Of a stretch of 64,000 bases of DNA, positions 28,101 through 44,700 are shown one piece after another. Positions within the stretch are counted from its first letter, which is position 1. The number at the start of each line of letters is the position of its first letter. The notes beneath the pieces are model-generated. The model saw only the letters and a program-made list of their open reading frames with translations. It was not told the DNA's origin and did no database searches. A program made the translations under genes and the position numbers. This DNA is from Zygnema circumcarinatum (Eukaryota; Streptophyta; Zygnematophyceae; Zygnematales; Zygnemataceae): NCBI GenBank assembly GCA_037447605.1, contig CM074813.1, positions 168,406 through 232,405 on the forward strand, written 5' to 3'.

Positions 28101-28839
28101 GGCTCTTAAAATTCGGCCGAGAATGGAGGCTGTTCACGATTATGTCATCTCCTATCAGAGCATCAGCTTGCCTCGAGTTAATACAATGCGCTACTTCGGT
28201 AATGCCTAACAGATCTGGAAACCGACATTCCACTTGTACGTATCCTAAACTGGCGTAGCTTAGACTAGTTGGAAGCGAGTCTTGACTCTCTCGTTGTACA
28301 TACGAATTCCGTGTAGAATCTTCAAGCTCATTCCAGGGACTCGATTAAGTGCCAGAGATCTCAAAATTTCTGTACGCTGTAAGATTTTTGGAATTTTCAA
28401 GAGTAGTCCAGAAATCAGGCTTTTCCACTTATAGGTATTTGAGCCCTACATAATTTACAGAGTTTGCTACCAGAAACGCGCACCCCAATGTCTAGAACCC
28501 CTCCCCAATGCCACAGCCCACCGCCCGCAAGCGCAGGGAGGGGAGGCACTGACCCCAGTCGAAGCCAACAGAGGAGGCGCTCTGGGAGGGCATGTCCGTA
28601 CAGTAGTACTTCTTCGCCCCTTCCGCCCTCTCCTCCTCCTCCATTGCAGTCCGCCGGCCGCCCGCCTTCGCCACGTGGCGGTCAACCCCCCCGCCCTGCT
28701 GCGCAACCTCTTGCCACGTGGCAGAATGAGATGAGTTTGCAGCGGCTCGATCAGCGATCTCGGCGGCCATGGCGGCGCCGGAGGAGAGTAGGAAGAGGAG
28801 GAGGAGGAGGAGACGCCATGGCGGGCTTGCAGGCGCCAT
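25170..28839 (-). CDS. O-fucosyltransferase-like glycosyltransferase, tandem copy B
   Basis: Seven exons: 28839-28554, 27628-27297, 26899-26666, 26382-26129, 25832-25763, 25582-25505 and 25346-25170, giving 476 residues. Every intron phase equals that of copy A (1, 0, 0, 2, 0, 0), so the two genes are a tandem duplication. Shared blocks include KFVAVGRIIEQLTKARLHLA, GRVLILPSVGNSQIG, YVHWVSERYFLE, YLAVQWRTEQI, FFASDLSP and LDKLACVRAAVFLYAPHQC before SFVREI. A Leu-rich signal peptide follows MAPASPPWR. As in copy A the HxRxE-like motif begins with Gln (QWRTE), and the DxSP block replaces the usual ATD motif. Sequence outside these blocks has diverged strongly, so the duplication is not recent. 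Intron 1 (924 bp) contains an unexplained 77-codon minus-strand frame at 28000-28233. Confidence 0.6.
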
Positions 28840-29251
28840 GGCGGGCGGGCGGGCGCCAGCTCGAAGGCCACTTCGCACACCCGACCGTCAATGGAGGTCC
28901 GCGTTCCGTGTCCATGTGCTCAGTTAAGGTTAATTTGACGAATCAAGAAAATTAATTTTATTCAAAATTACAGTTCTTTGTCGCCGTGATCTCTAAATTG
29001 GTTTTGTACTTATTTTTTGTTTTCTTGAAATTTGAGCACAAAAGCAGTACATTATTTAGTTTCGGATGCCATGTCACTTATCAAGCACACCATTGGCTGC
29101 ACAAATCTTCGACACTTGCGATCATTGGCCAGGACGAGGAGGACGGGCCAAGCTCAAGATCTTGACTGCGCTTGACTTGGCTGGAACTTGCAGCCAATGA
29201 CGCAAGTCTCAATACAGTAGCCATAGGAACAAACTCGTCGGCCGCGTCACG
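28840..29251. other. Copy B upstream region, no gene seen
   Basis: About 400 bp lie between the copy B start codon and the retroelement remnant. Apart from short AT-rich stretches I see no repeat, RNA gene or coding region. It presumably carries the copy B promoter. Confidence 0.4.
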
Positions 29252-29905
29252 TCACGGTGGACATATGCGCTCCTTGTAAAGGGCCGCATCACGAGCAGCC
29301 CCGCCTTCATGGTTCGCTGTACGTGACAATAAACCGCGACGTGTTAGATCGGCCAACACAACATCCCCAATAATGCGCCGACCACCGTCCATAAGGGCCA
29401 AATCAGGGCAAACTCCGCGCTCGCCACGAGCAGGCGGTCGACGAGACACAAGGTGGCTCGGCTCGCGTCGTACGAGGAAGTTGGCCTCTTGTGCCACTGC
29501 AGCAATCGCATCGCGCACAACATTATGAGCCAAGATGTATTTGCCGCCGAAAAAGGGAAAACCGCCCTCTTGCACATCGATCGAATCATCAGAATCACAA
29601 TGAGGAAAACCTTGCAATGGGGGGTGGGGGAGCCCGAGACGAAGTCGCTCTGCAAGCTGAAACTGGCCCGGAGTCAAACGAAGGGTGGAAAATATCGGGG
29701 TAACCGCCAACCAAGCCCCAGCTCCGGGACCAGCACAAGAGCGAAGCCGAGCACGCGCAACATCAGAAGGAAGAGCCGCAATAAACTCAACAGCAACCAC
29801 CTCATCAGTCAAAATGGGCGGACAATGCTGACGCATATACCATCGCTCTAAGGACGGACGACTTTTAATCGTTCTTTCTTGAGTGCTCTCCCATTTCTTT
29901 TTGTG
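29252..29905 (-). pseudogene. Retroelement fragment: C-terminal tail of a non-LTR-type reverse-transcriptase polyprotein
   Basis: An open stretch reads ...FIAALPSDVARARLRSCAGP, then GAGAWLAVTP, a RLGLP block, a residual cysteine-containing stretch, and AHNVVRDAIAAVAQEA, ending RRIIGDVVLADLTRRG. This resembles the region after the reverse transcriptase in plant and algal retroelements, where RLxSCGGxGAGAWL, a zinc-like cluster and RHNAVRDAL occur in that order. The first ATG is at 29836 but the frame is open back to a stop at 29906. Upstream the matching frame appears shifted, and no reverse-transcriptase catalytic core is present, so this is a dead 5'-truncated copy. Confidence 0.6.
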
Positions 29906-30624
29906 CTAAAACAAAGCGTTCTTGATGTGCAGGACGACTCGGGGCTGGAATCAACTGCTGCATTAACTTAAGCTTGTCCAGCTTGGAATATTGTCAATGG
30001 TGGAAAAGAAAACGCAAAACACAAAAAATTGCAAATACGTGGTGCTATAATCTAGAAATGATTTTAACAATCCCAGTTTTTAAGTACAAACTAGTGCCTG
30101 TAGTTTTCAATCCCTTCTCCAGCTTACATTTGGTGAGGAAAGAATTATAAAAACCAAAGCCAAGCCATTGTTATAGACTAAGGCGGAAATAGCAGCGGGG
30201 GCAAGAACGGAAAAATGGCGGAATGTGCAGTCAATGAATTACAGAGCACAGCTTCAAGAGCAACCCTCCCCGCCCCTCAACATCGAGCGACTCTTGTTTT
30301 AAATGATTGAAGACATTGAAAGCATTCTTTTACTACATAAAAAATGCTTTCAAATTTCAATTGCCTGCTCTGATCTCATAGTATATGCTATACAAGGATA
30401 TGCGCTAACACACAAATGGGTGATTTTTTCAAACGGAGAAAATGAATGGCTGCACATTTGCGGTGATAAGGACAGCTTCATGTGGGCCCCGTCTCTGCCC
30501 TTATCCATCCCTCACTCGGTCTCAACAATAAGAGCAGAGCCTGTCCAATCTGTGAATGGCGCTTCCACTTTCGGAGGAAAAACGACATGCAAAATTCTGT
30601 GATTCAAAGACTCCAAACGAGCAT
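29906..30624. other. Intergenic region, no gene seen
   Basis: AT-rich unique sequence lies between the retroelement tail and the RCC1-like fragment. A short frame, LDKLKLMQQLIPAPSRPA on the minus strand near 29945-29995, may be more decayed retroelement. Nothing else can be supported. Confidence 0.35.
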
Positions 30625-30810
30625 TTAGGGTTCGGCGATGGCTATGTCTACTCCATGGGACACTCCTCCTGCAATGGCTACCACCTTCCTTGTTAGCAGA
30701 GCCCTCCTCCTTCCATTCCAGAGGCTGAGGGGATGGCACCATCTTTGGCAGCCATGGCTGGCCCACCTGTCCCTCTGTGTTCTTGCCCCATGTGAAAACC
30801 GTTCCGTCAT
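30625..30810 (-). pseudogene. RCC1-repeat fragment with a frame shift
   Basis: After an acceptor-like TTCTGTCACAG the minus strand reads [20 protein letters not shown] then PSPQPLEW, a typical blade of an RCC1 beta-propeller. The expected continuation, [20 protein letters not shown], follows in a different reading frame and ends at a stop codon at 30625. I found no splice pair that would repair the frame, and no further RCC1 blades beyond the GA-rich array upstream. It is either a decayed gene end or a real terminal exon with a sequence error. Confidence 0.45.
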
Positions 30811-30866
30811 CTGTGACAGAACAACATCACCTTGTATCAAGAAACACAACATGCGGAAAAAAAACA

Positions 30867-32061
30867 GAGGGAGCGGGAGAGGGGAGCGGGGGAGGGAGCA
30901 GGAGAGGGAGAGGGAGAGGGAGCAGGAGAGGGAGCGGGAGAGGGAGAGGGAGAAGAAGAGGGAGAGGGAGAGGGAGAGGGAGAGGGGAGAGGAAGAAGGA
31001 GAGGGAGAGGGAGAGGGAGAGGGAGAGAGGGAGAGGGAGAGGGAGAGAGAGGGAGAGAGGGAGAGGGAGGAGAGGGAGAGGGAGAGGGAGAGGGAGAGAG
31101 AGGGAGAGGGAGAGGGAGAGGGAGAGGGAGAGGGAGAGGGAGAGAGGGAAGAGGGAGAGGGAGAGGGAGAGGGAGAGGGAGAGGGAGAGGGAGAGGGAGA
31201 GGGAGAGGGAGAGAGAGGGAGAGAGGGAGAGGGAGAGGGAGAGGGAGAGGGAGAGGGAGAGAGAGGGAGAGGGAGAGGAGAGGGAGAGGGAGAGGGAGAG
31301 GGAGAGGGAGAGGGAGAGGGAGAGGGAGAGGGAGTGGGAGAGGGAGGGAGAGGAGAGGGAGAGGGAGAGAGGGAGGAGGGAGAGGGAGAGGGAGAGGGAG
31401 AGGAGAGGGAGAGGGAGAGGGAGGGAGAGGGAGAGGGAGAAGGAGAGGGAGAGGGAGAGGGAGAGGGAGAGGGAGAGGGAGAGGGAGAGGGAGAGGAGGA
31501 GAGGGAGAGGGAGAGGGAGAGGGAGAGAGGAGAGGGAGAGGGAGAGGGAGAGGGAGAGGGAGAGGGAGAGGGGAGAGGGAGAGGGAGGGAGAGGAGAGGG
31601 AGAGGGAGAGGGAGAGGAGGAGGGAGAGGGAGAGGGAGGAGGGAGAGGAGAGGGAGAGGGAGAGGAGAGGGAGAGGGAGAGGGAGAGGGAGAGGGAGAGG
31701 GAGAGGGAGAGGGAGAGGGAGAGGAGAGGGAGAGGGAGGAGAGGGAGAGGAGAGGGAGAGGGAGAGGAGAGGGAGAGGAGAGGGAGAGGGAGAAGGAGAG
31801 GGAGAGGAGAGGGAGAGGGAGAGGGAGAGGGAGAGGAGAGGGAGGAGAGGGAGAGGGAGAAGGAGAGGGAGAGGGAGAGGGAGAGGGAGAGGGAGAGGGA
31901 GAGGGAGAGGGAGAGGGAGAGGGAGAGGGAGAGGGAGAGGGAGAGGGAGAGGGAGAGGGGAGGGAGAGGGAGAGGAGAGGGAGAGGGAGAGGGAGAGGGA
32001 GAGGGAGAGAGGGAGAGGGAGAGGGAGAGGGAGAGGGAAAGAGGGAGAGGGAGAGGGAGAG
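30867..32061. repeat. 1.2-kb GGGAGA hexanucleotide array
   Basis: A nearly uninterrupted polypurine array of GAGGGA/GGGAGA units with occasional GAGA or GGAGG variants. All frames are open on both strands, which produces spurious ER/GE or SP-rich frames of over 400 codons. Such mirror-repeat polypurine DNA can form triplex (H-DNA) structures. Confidence 0.97.
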
Positions 32062-32723
32062 TGAGGGGACGTACATTAACTGAATGGCAACGTTTCATGC
32101 TTAAAATGGCCGTTGGACGGGTAGTAGGACTAGCTAGACAGCGCGTTTAAAGTAAACCTAACCTAGAAAATAATTGGAACTTGTAGTTTGTACATGCCCG
32201 CAGAACCAAAGGGCGAAAAACTGAGTTTTTTACGAAAAACTGAGCGTCTTTGTTATCAACGAGATGGGGCAAGCCTGCGCTCAGACCTGCTTTTATTCGC
32301 ACTTTCCGGAGGGCGCGAGGCGACGCGGGACCTCGTCCGAATGTGAGCTAGAAAAATGGACCACAAAAACATGTCGTTCTGTTAATGGCTCGCCTCGCTC
32401 TCCCCGGGACACTGCGCCTGCATCTCGCTGGCGGACGAGTACTGCAACATTCAAAGCGAAAAACTCAAGTTTAGGGCAACAAACCTACGGCTCCCATCGA
32501 TGACGCTGACTCTGAATTCCTCATTTCCTTCCCAGAAAAGTGAACGAATAAATAAATGAACTAACAAAAGAGAGGTAAACGTTCCTCGTAAAAGCCTTAA
32601 ATGATAAGTTTCCTTCTGGTGTGTATCCACAAAGGGGATGGTGTCCGTTACTGATGACATTTCTAGCCCTGGCAGGAAACTAAAATCGCTACAATTCCTG
32701 AGTATTCTACAATGGATTTTCAG
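32062..32723. other. Intergenic: 3' flank of GPATCH11 and unresolved sequence
   Basis: A stretch on the minus strand at about 32288-32456 is open with GC-rich third positions, but I recognise nothing in it and neither end is supported. The rest is AT-rich 3' flank of the next gene. Confidence 0.3.
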
Positions 32724-34232
32724 CTATTTCATAGAAACACTGCCGACAGTTTCTACCACTGGAGAAGATGCTTCAGTTCCACCCACTTGGCAGCCGCAGT
32801 ATATGCAGTAAAAGTATTCTTTTCGAAGTCGAAGTAGAAGTTGATCCAGTACCTGCCAAACACAGGGAAGGGAAAGGAAGGGGAGGGGGAAACCAGAGGG
32901 GCACAGGATACCACGTGTGAATATGTGAGACTGTCTACGTTTATGTTCAAACCCTAAAATCTATCGGCGAATTGTCTGGCAAGGAATTCGTCTTTATGCA
33001 AATCAAGAAGAAAAAAGTATTCCCTTAAACAGAACGCTGCCTAGGGCCCATGTAAGGTCCTCCCTCCCCTTCCGACTGGCTCTAACGAGGAGTCAATTAC
33101 AAAATTGAGCACGAATGAAATCCACGCAAACGGCACTCATGGGTAGAAAAGGGACTACATAATTTGGGGTCAATAAAAGGAAAGCAAACAGAAGAAGGGT
33201 GTGAGGGAGAATGGGGGCCAGAATTGAAAGAACTTATCCGTATACCTCTTGTGTCGCCTCCTCCTCCTCTTCCTCTTCCTCCTCGCCCTCCTCTCCCTTC
33301 TCTCCCCTCGCATCCCTCCCCGTCCTTTCCATGAGCTCCTTTTCTCGTTCCCGTTTCCGTTTCCGTTGATGTTTCCGAATCTCCTCCCCGTCCTCGTCCT
33401 CATCCTCAAACTCATCTCCCCCCCCCAAGGCCCCTCCCCCCCTCCCTCCTCCCCCCTCTCCCTCCCGGCTCGACCCGAGCGTAGCCTCATCCAACATTGC
33501 CAACGCGACCCCGCATTTCCGAATATCACGTTTTATTTTCCTCTCCTCCCACTGCCCGCGTCGCAAACTTTGATATCCCTCCTCCAATTTCGCAAAAGAT
33601 TGTTCCTTGTGTTCGCGCCGCCTCATGAATTTCTCCTCCTTTCGTTCCCTTTCCTCCTTCACAACTTCGTCTCGCCCCAGCCCGCCTCGCCCCTTCTTTA
33701 GATCAATGCCTAAGGGAAGAACCCGCCCATGTCCCGACCTCCCGAGAGCTTCGCCCGCTTTATACCCCATTTGCTGCAGAAGTTTGAAACCGATGTTTTC
33801 GCTCGGAATCGAAGTCTGCAAACCCCTTTGGCGCAACGCGTGCTCGCTGACCTCCCTCGCCTTGGGTCGATCTCGATCATCTCGCACTGCTGCTTGGGGC
33901 CGGGACACCTTCGCTTTTATCGACCCCTGAAAAAGGGAGTTCGTATAATTTCCCTGGGGAAGAATTTAAAATTGAATGCACACAACATGTGATAAAAAAA
34001 ATGTCAGCATGATGACGTGCTTACCAGTTTTCATGTATAGAATCAACATGAGATGCAGATAGATGCTAGCAACACATGTCCCATCTGCCCGATTCAGCAC
34101 GTGACACGTGTCACACACCCGCTTGGAGGAAGCAGGCTTCTGCTCTTCTTCTACAGGGACGAACAAGCTGACGTCAGCCATGTAGTCATCGACGTCATCC
34201 TGTTCCCGGCCGCCTCCGCTCTCCTCCGCCAT
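32724..34232 (-). CDS. GPATCH11: G-patch domain protein 11 (GPATCH11/CCDC75 family)
   Basis: Three exons: 34232-34119, 33926-33246 and 32852-32724, giving 307 residues, near the 285 of the animal protein. The N-terminus has an acidic DDVDDYM motif. The G-patch follows (IGFKLLQQMGYKAGEALGRS, then GLGR), next a charged segment of Arg/Lys/Glu helices, and an acidic low-complexity run encoded by GAGGAG repeats. Exon 3 carries the C-terminal DUF4187 motif LLLRLRKEYFYCIYCGCQ with its CxxCxC-type cysteines. G-patch proteins activate DEAH-box RNA helicases; for this family a nuclear RNA or kinetochore role is reported, and nothing in the sequence decides between them. Exon 3 was found by matching the C-terminal motif and keeps phase 0. 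The gene diverges from the magnesium transporter 475 bp away. Confidence 0.88.
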
Positions 34233-34707
34233 GGGGGCCGCCCGCTGGCTGTCCCTGAACCCTAAATTCTAGACCATGCACAACTCTAAAACCCTGAGCA
34301 TGCCAGAAGCTGCAAAGCACTCCTCCAAAACTCAAAATTTCTGGAACCAGAAAATTCTACATTCAAAGAAACCCGAAAAACCTTGAAGTCGCTCAAACTG
34401 AGGCAAGTAGGAACCCCAGCAAAACTCAAAAAACCACAGGTTTTTCGTCCCAACCCAAGTTTTTGTTTGCAGCAAAACTGGCTCAGCTGTCCGTACATAA
34501 TTCGTACAGTGATGTACGAATTTTCGTACCTCGCTACTGAGCAACATGGAAATAATGTCACGTCACGTCACGTGACAACACTGACGCTAACTGTAGCAGG
34601 GAATTTAACCGTTTTACGGCCCCTTCTCCGAGCATGGAAACCCTGAAGCCCCTTTTTTGAAATCCCTCAGTCCCCGCCTTCAGAACTCGAGGCAGAGGGC
34701 GGCAGCC
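34233..34707. promoter_or_regulatory. Shared upstream region of GPATCH11 and the MRS2-type transporter
   Basis: These 475 bp lie between two divergent start codons. They contain a perfect inverted repeat, ATTCGTAC-6-GTACGAAT (34500-34521), and a run of CACGT units with a CACGTG G-box (about 34558-34575). Telo-box-like AACCCTAAA and AACCCTGA motifs occur near both ends (about 34257-34265 and 34288-34300). Confidence 0.5.
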
Positions 34708-40754
<6,047 letters not shown>

Positions 40755-41771
40755 GCTATTCTGCACCTTAAATAAAGTAACATATGACCTCACCTTTTGT
40801 TTTTAGTCTCATCTATTATAGGACACCTGTTATGCAAACGGCTATTATCCCATTTCCTTTAAACTATTGGAGTGGGCCCGGCCGTTAGCATGTGGTGGAT
40901 CTCAGAACAGTGGATCCAACCAGGGGCTCTTGCTGGTTAAGGATAGGCCTACCTCTGATTTCCTAAGCTCTGTTCAATAGTGGATCCGATTGATGTTTCG
41001 TAGTGGACTCGCGCGTGGGACGTTGGGACCAATAATGTCATTGATTCCACATCCTTAGGTTGAAAGGGTCGCATACTGTAGTCCGTACATTGGCGAAGCA
41101 TGTGCATATCTTGTTGCATACCAATGCAATAAATGTAATTTTATTTTTATTTTTTTAATTCTTATGTTTTCGTTTCCGTTTCTTTCTCCCTTGAATCATA
41201 ATAATTTTGTAGATGAGAAACATGTACGCAAATGATGTTCATCTTTTTTACTGCTAATCTGCCACAAGTGCCAGGAACACTCCTGGTTGGCTAATCGCCA
41301 TTCCGGATTTACAAGGAAAAAAAAAAAAAAAAAAAAAAGGACTTTTAAGCTTTTTTGTTCCTTTAATAATACACTGTCCACAGACGTACCCTTTTTTCTG
41401 CTGTTCTTCAAGGTTCAAGTCAATTCAATCTCTCGTCCATCAGTGCCCAATGGAGCCAACCAGACCATATCGAGCCAAACGGATCCATACCGAGCCAATC
41501 GAATCATATCGAGTCAAACCGAGCCATATCGAGCCAAACTGAGCCACAGGGATTTGGCCTACCAATACCTGCCGACAAACGACAGGCGTAGCACAGTTCT
41601 AGGGGCGGTGAAACTGGCACATGTAGCCTCAGTTCGAGATCCCGTCACCCTGTAGTTGCGCTCAACGCATGGAACCGCGAAGGCGGGAAAGCGCGATTGT
41701 GCGTTCAAATCTCAGTCTCTCCTCTCCTCGCGAGGAGGAGAGCACGCCTCGCTGGAGCGCTGACGGCAGCC
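40755..41771. other. Intergenic region between the transporter and CTC1
   Basis: This contains the transporter 3' flank with AATAAA at 40771, a GTGGATC-rich stretch (40893-40990), a poly(A) run at 41318-41338 and a short tandem repeat (41461-41550). Upstream sequence of CTC1 occupies the right end. No separate gene is seen. Confidence 0.45.
41461..41550. repeat. Short tandem repeat, CATATCGAGCCAAACCGAG-type
   Basis: Four to five imperfect units of about 18-20 bp share the words CATATCGAG and GAGCCAAAC/T. It lies about 220-310 bp upstream of the CTC1 start codon. Its role is unknown. Confidence 0.5.
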
Positions 41772-44700
41772 ATGGCGGACCCTCGCCCCCCTTTGGAGCT
41801 TATGCCGATTTCAGAGCTTCTTGCGTACGATTATGGATGCTGCGGGAGGGTTTCCGCTTCTCTCTGCTCTCAGATACTGCAAAAATTCGAACTAGGGTTA
41901 GAGTTCAGGGAAGGCGAGACGGTGCAGGGGTCAGGGAGCCAGCGAGAGGCGGAGTCCGTTGAAGGGGTTCAGGGCTTCGCGGCACGGGATGAGGGAATAG
42001 CCTGTGGAGGCTTCCAGGGTTCAGAACCGTCGCCTGAAGTTAGGGCTAACGTCACGAAGAGGACTAGGAGTTTAGAGCAGGGTTCAGGGCAGCAAAAGAA
42101 GCACCGAAAGCTCGACAATGATGGGGAAGGGCGTTCCATGGCGGCTCCGTTCAGTGCAGGTGGACGGCTCCTTCCCTTCATTCCTCGTGTCGTCACAGGG
42201 AGGCTTCAAGCGTGCCCTCCTGATGACGTCACCCCGGAGGTCGACTCTGGGAATAAGACAAACGCCGCCGCAAGGAACTGCCACTCACAGGGCGACACGT
42301 GGCGGCTTGTTGATGAGACAGGGGCGGTGGACTGCGTGCTGCTTGCGCAAGAGCACCACGTGGAGGGGGCCCTGGTCGTGCTGACGTCATGGAGCTTCGC
42401 GCCGGGGGCATCGGAACCGCTTGACGACGTCAGCCCTAATGAGCGTGCTCGTGATGGCCTATCAGGAGGTGCCACGTGTCAGCAGGTGAGGCAACAGAAG
42501 GAGCTTCTAGAAGCCTCCAGAAGGTTCCTCCGGCCGCTCCTCCACATTGGGTCCCTGGTCATATTGAAGAGGCCGCAACCATTAGACACTGGAAACTGTG
42601 AATACCCAGAAATCCCGAAAGCTTTAGAATCTCCCAGAGCCCCGGAATGCCCTAAAACCCTGAATGCTAAATTCCCTCCGCTTAAACCCTCGCGCCTGAA
42701 AGTCTCCCTCTGTGGCGTTCTCCGCTCCCTAAGCCCCATCTGGGAGAAGCCGCCGTCTCGCTCGGCCAGCGCATCGGTCGGCGGAGCCAATGAGGGCGCG
42801 CCAGCTGGCAAGTGGAAAGGCTTCCTTGCTGAGCTCGGGGCGTGTCCTAACTGCATTCGAAATACGAAGAAAACTGAAACAGAAAACGACGGTAATAATG
42901 AATCGATGAGTTCTACAGGTTTAAGCGAAACCGGAGAACGGAAAACTTTTGGCAGCAATTGCTGTGCTACCTCAACGGAATTGGCTTCAAATTTCCTTAG
43001 GCGGCATGGATTTCGGCGGCTTGTTCACGTGCTGGCACCGACACACGTCTATTTTGAGGGTTGCCAGCTGGCAAGGCAGTGGCCTGCCATGTCAGCAGGA
43101 GTCGGACGGTGCATAATTATAACGGAGGTTCTACGGAAGCGGCTGTTAGCAGCACAAAACAGAACGGAACGGACCGTCTACCTGGCGGGTTCTATGACTC
43201 TCGCAGTGCCAGGTGGCGGCCTTCTGGGTATGACACGTGGCAGCAGAGCGAACGAGGAGGATTGCCAGGTGGCGAGCCGCGATTGGAGCACAAAACGTAG
43301 TGACTTTTCGTACATTGGAGAGGTGACAGGTGTCCATTACGACGGAGCTTTGGTGGATCTTGACGGTGGAGCAGTGATCCTCGTAATGACACATGTCAAC
43401 CTCTCATTCGTCCCTGGCCTTCAACTAGGAGCTCTTGTACGTCCTTCCCCCCTTTCCCCTTAGTTGTAAATCAATGCATTTAGGTCTCTCTCTCTTAAAG
43501 TGAAGGTTATTGGGTTTCCGTCAAGTTCTAGGGAATTAAGGATTTAAACCTTACACCTCATAAACATTGAAGTTATAATAAACCCTGAAAGGCTTTAATT
43601 ACCTCCTTTCGGTTTGTCGGGCAAATGCGAAGAGGCGTGACAAATCTTTCTTATTGTAGTCGAATCGACATTTCAATTTTTTGGCAGTTCTTTCTTAGAG
43701 TGTATGACAGCAAATATTTCCGAATGCTGTCCAAGTATATCTTGATTCCTTTACATGCTTATCGGTGATTCGTGGTTCTCTGTATTGTCTAAATAAGGAC
43801 ATTGAACGACATTTTAAGGACAATAGCCGAGAAAGGCCGTATACTTTCCACACTATATCCAGTCCAACCTCGTTAGTAGAAATAACTCAATGCCCCAAAT
43901 CGTTAGTTATCCCTACCGACGAGTTTTTCTCTCGTTTCTTGTTGTCCTGAATGTCAGGTGGCGGTCCGCCATTCGCATGTTCAAACTTTCCGAGAAGGTT
44001 CCGCGAAGTTTCCACTGTGGCTGGGCCTATGCCTTCATTCCCACGTGGCTGTGGTCCGCTTTTCGCCACTTGGCAAACCGTGAGTGGCTGGTCGAGATTC
44101 ACAGAATTGTGAAACTGTAGAAAAATTCACTTTGGTTGGTTTATCCACCTTGGTCCTGATCTTCATCTTTGTCTGAGTGGAACTCTCTACCTTTACCACT
44201 CCTCTCCTCCCTCTCCCTGTCCCTCTCTCTCTCTTTCCCTTTCACAGTCTATCTCTCTATCTACCTTGTCATTTCATGCAACTGGACAGTGTCCACTGGA
44301 TGATTTTTCTATGTGCTGATTGGTGACGGTAGGGCAGGCAAATAAAACTGTTGGGACAAAGACATCGTTTTCGTCGAAAGTTGGACCTTCTGCCCTTCTC
44401 AATAGCAGCGTGGTGAGTTGGGCCACCCCCTCCCCTCTCACTCACTCACTCACTCTCCCCCCCTGCTCCCTCCCTCCCTCCCTCCCTCCGAATGAATGAA
44501 TGAAAGTCGGATCTCGCATGTGAAGGGTGGCAGGTACTTCCGGAATCTTCAAAAGTTGGAACAAAAATTCGGTGATTTCAAATTTTGTCAATCCGAGTCC
44601 ACTGTGGTATGGCACTTTTTGACACTCCTTTCGAATACCTTCATTTGCCTTTGTCCAATAATTTTTTCATTTTTATAAACTGTTCAGGTATCAAGGTCAT

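Noticed and set aside
30900-32060. CRISPR-like or satellite gene array
   Set aside because: Units are 6 bp with no spacers; it is a simple hexanucleotide repeat in a eukaryotic genome.
30625-32150. Open frames of 400-480 codons on both strands
   Set aside because: They are translations of the GGGAGA array, open in all frames, with no domain or codon structure.
41697-41771. N-terminal extension of CTC1
   Set aside because: The frame is open upstream but lacks an ATG; the first in-frame ATG is at 41772.
42000-43400. GCCANNTGGC copies in CTC1 as terminal inverted repeats of tiny transposons
   Set aside because: Neighbouring copies show no shared flanks or fixed spacing, and they encode continuous protein. 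The dispersed-word interpretation is kept instead.
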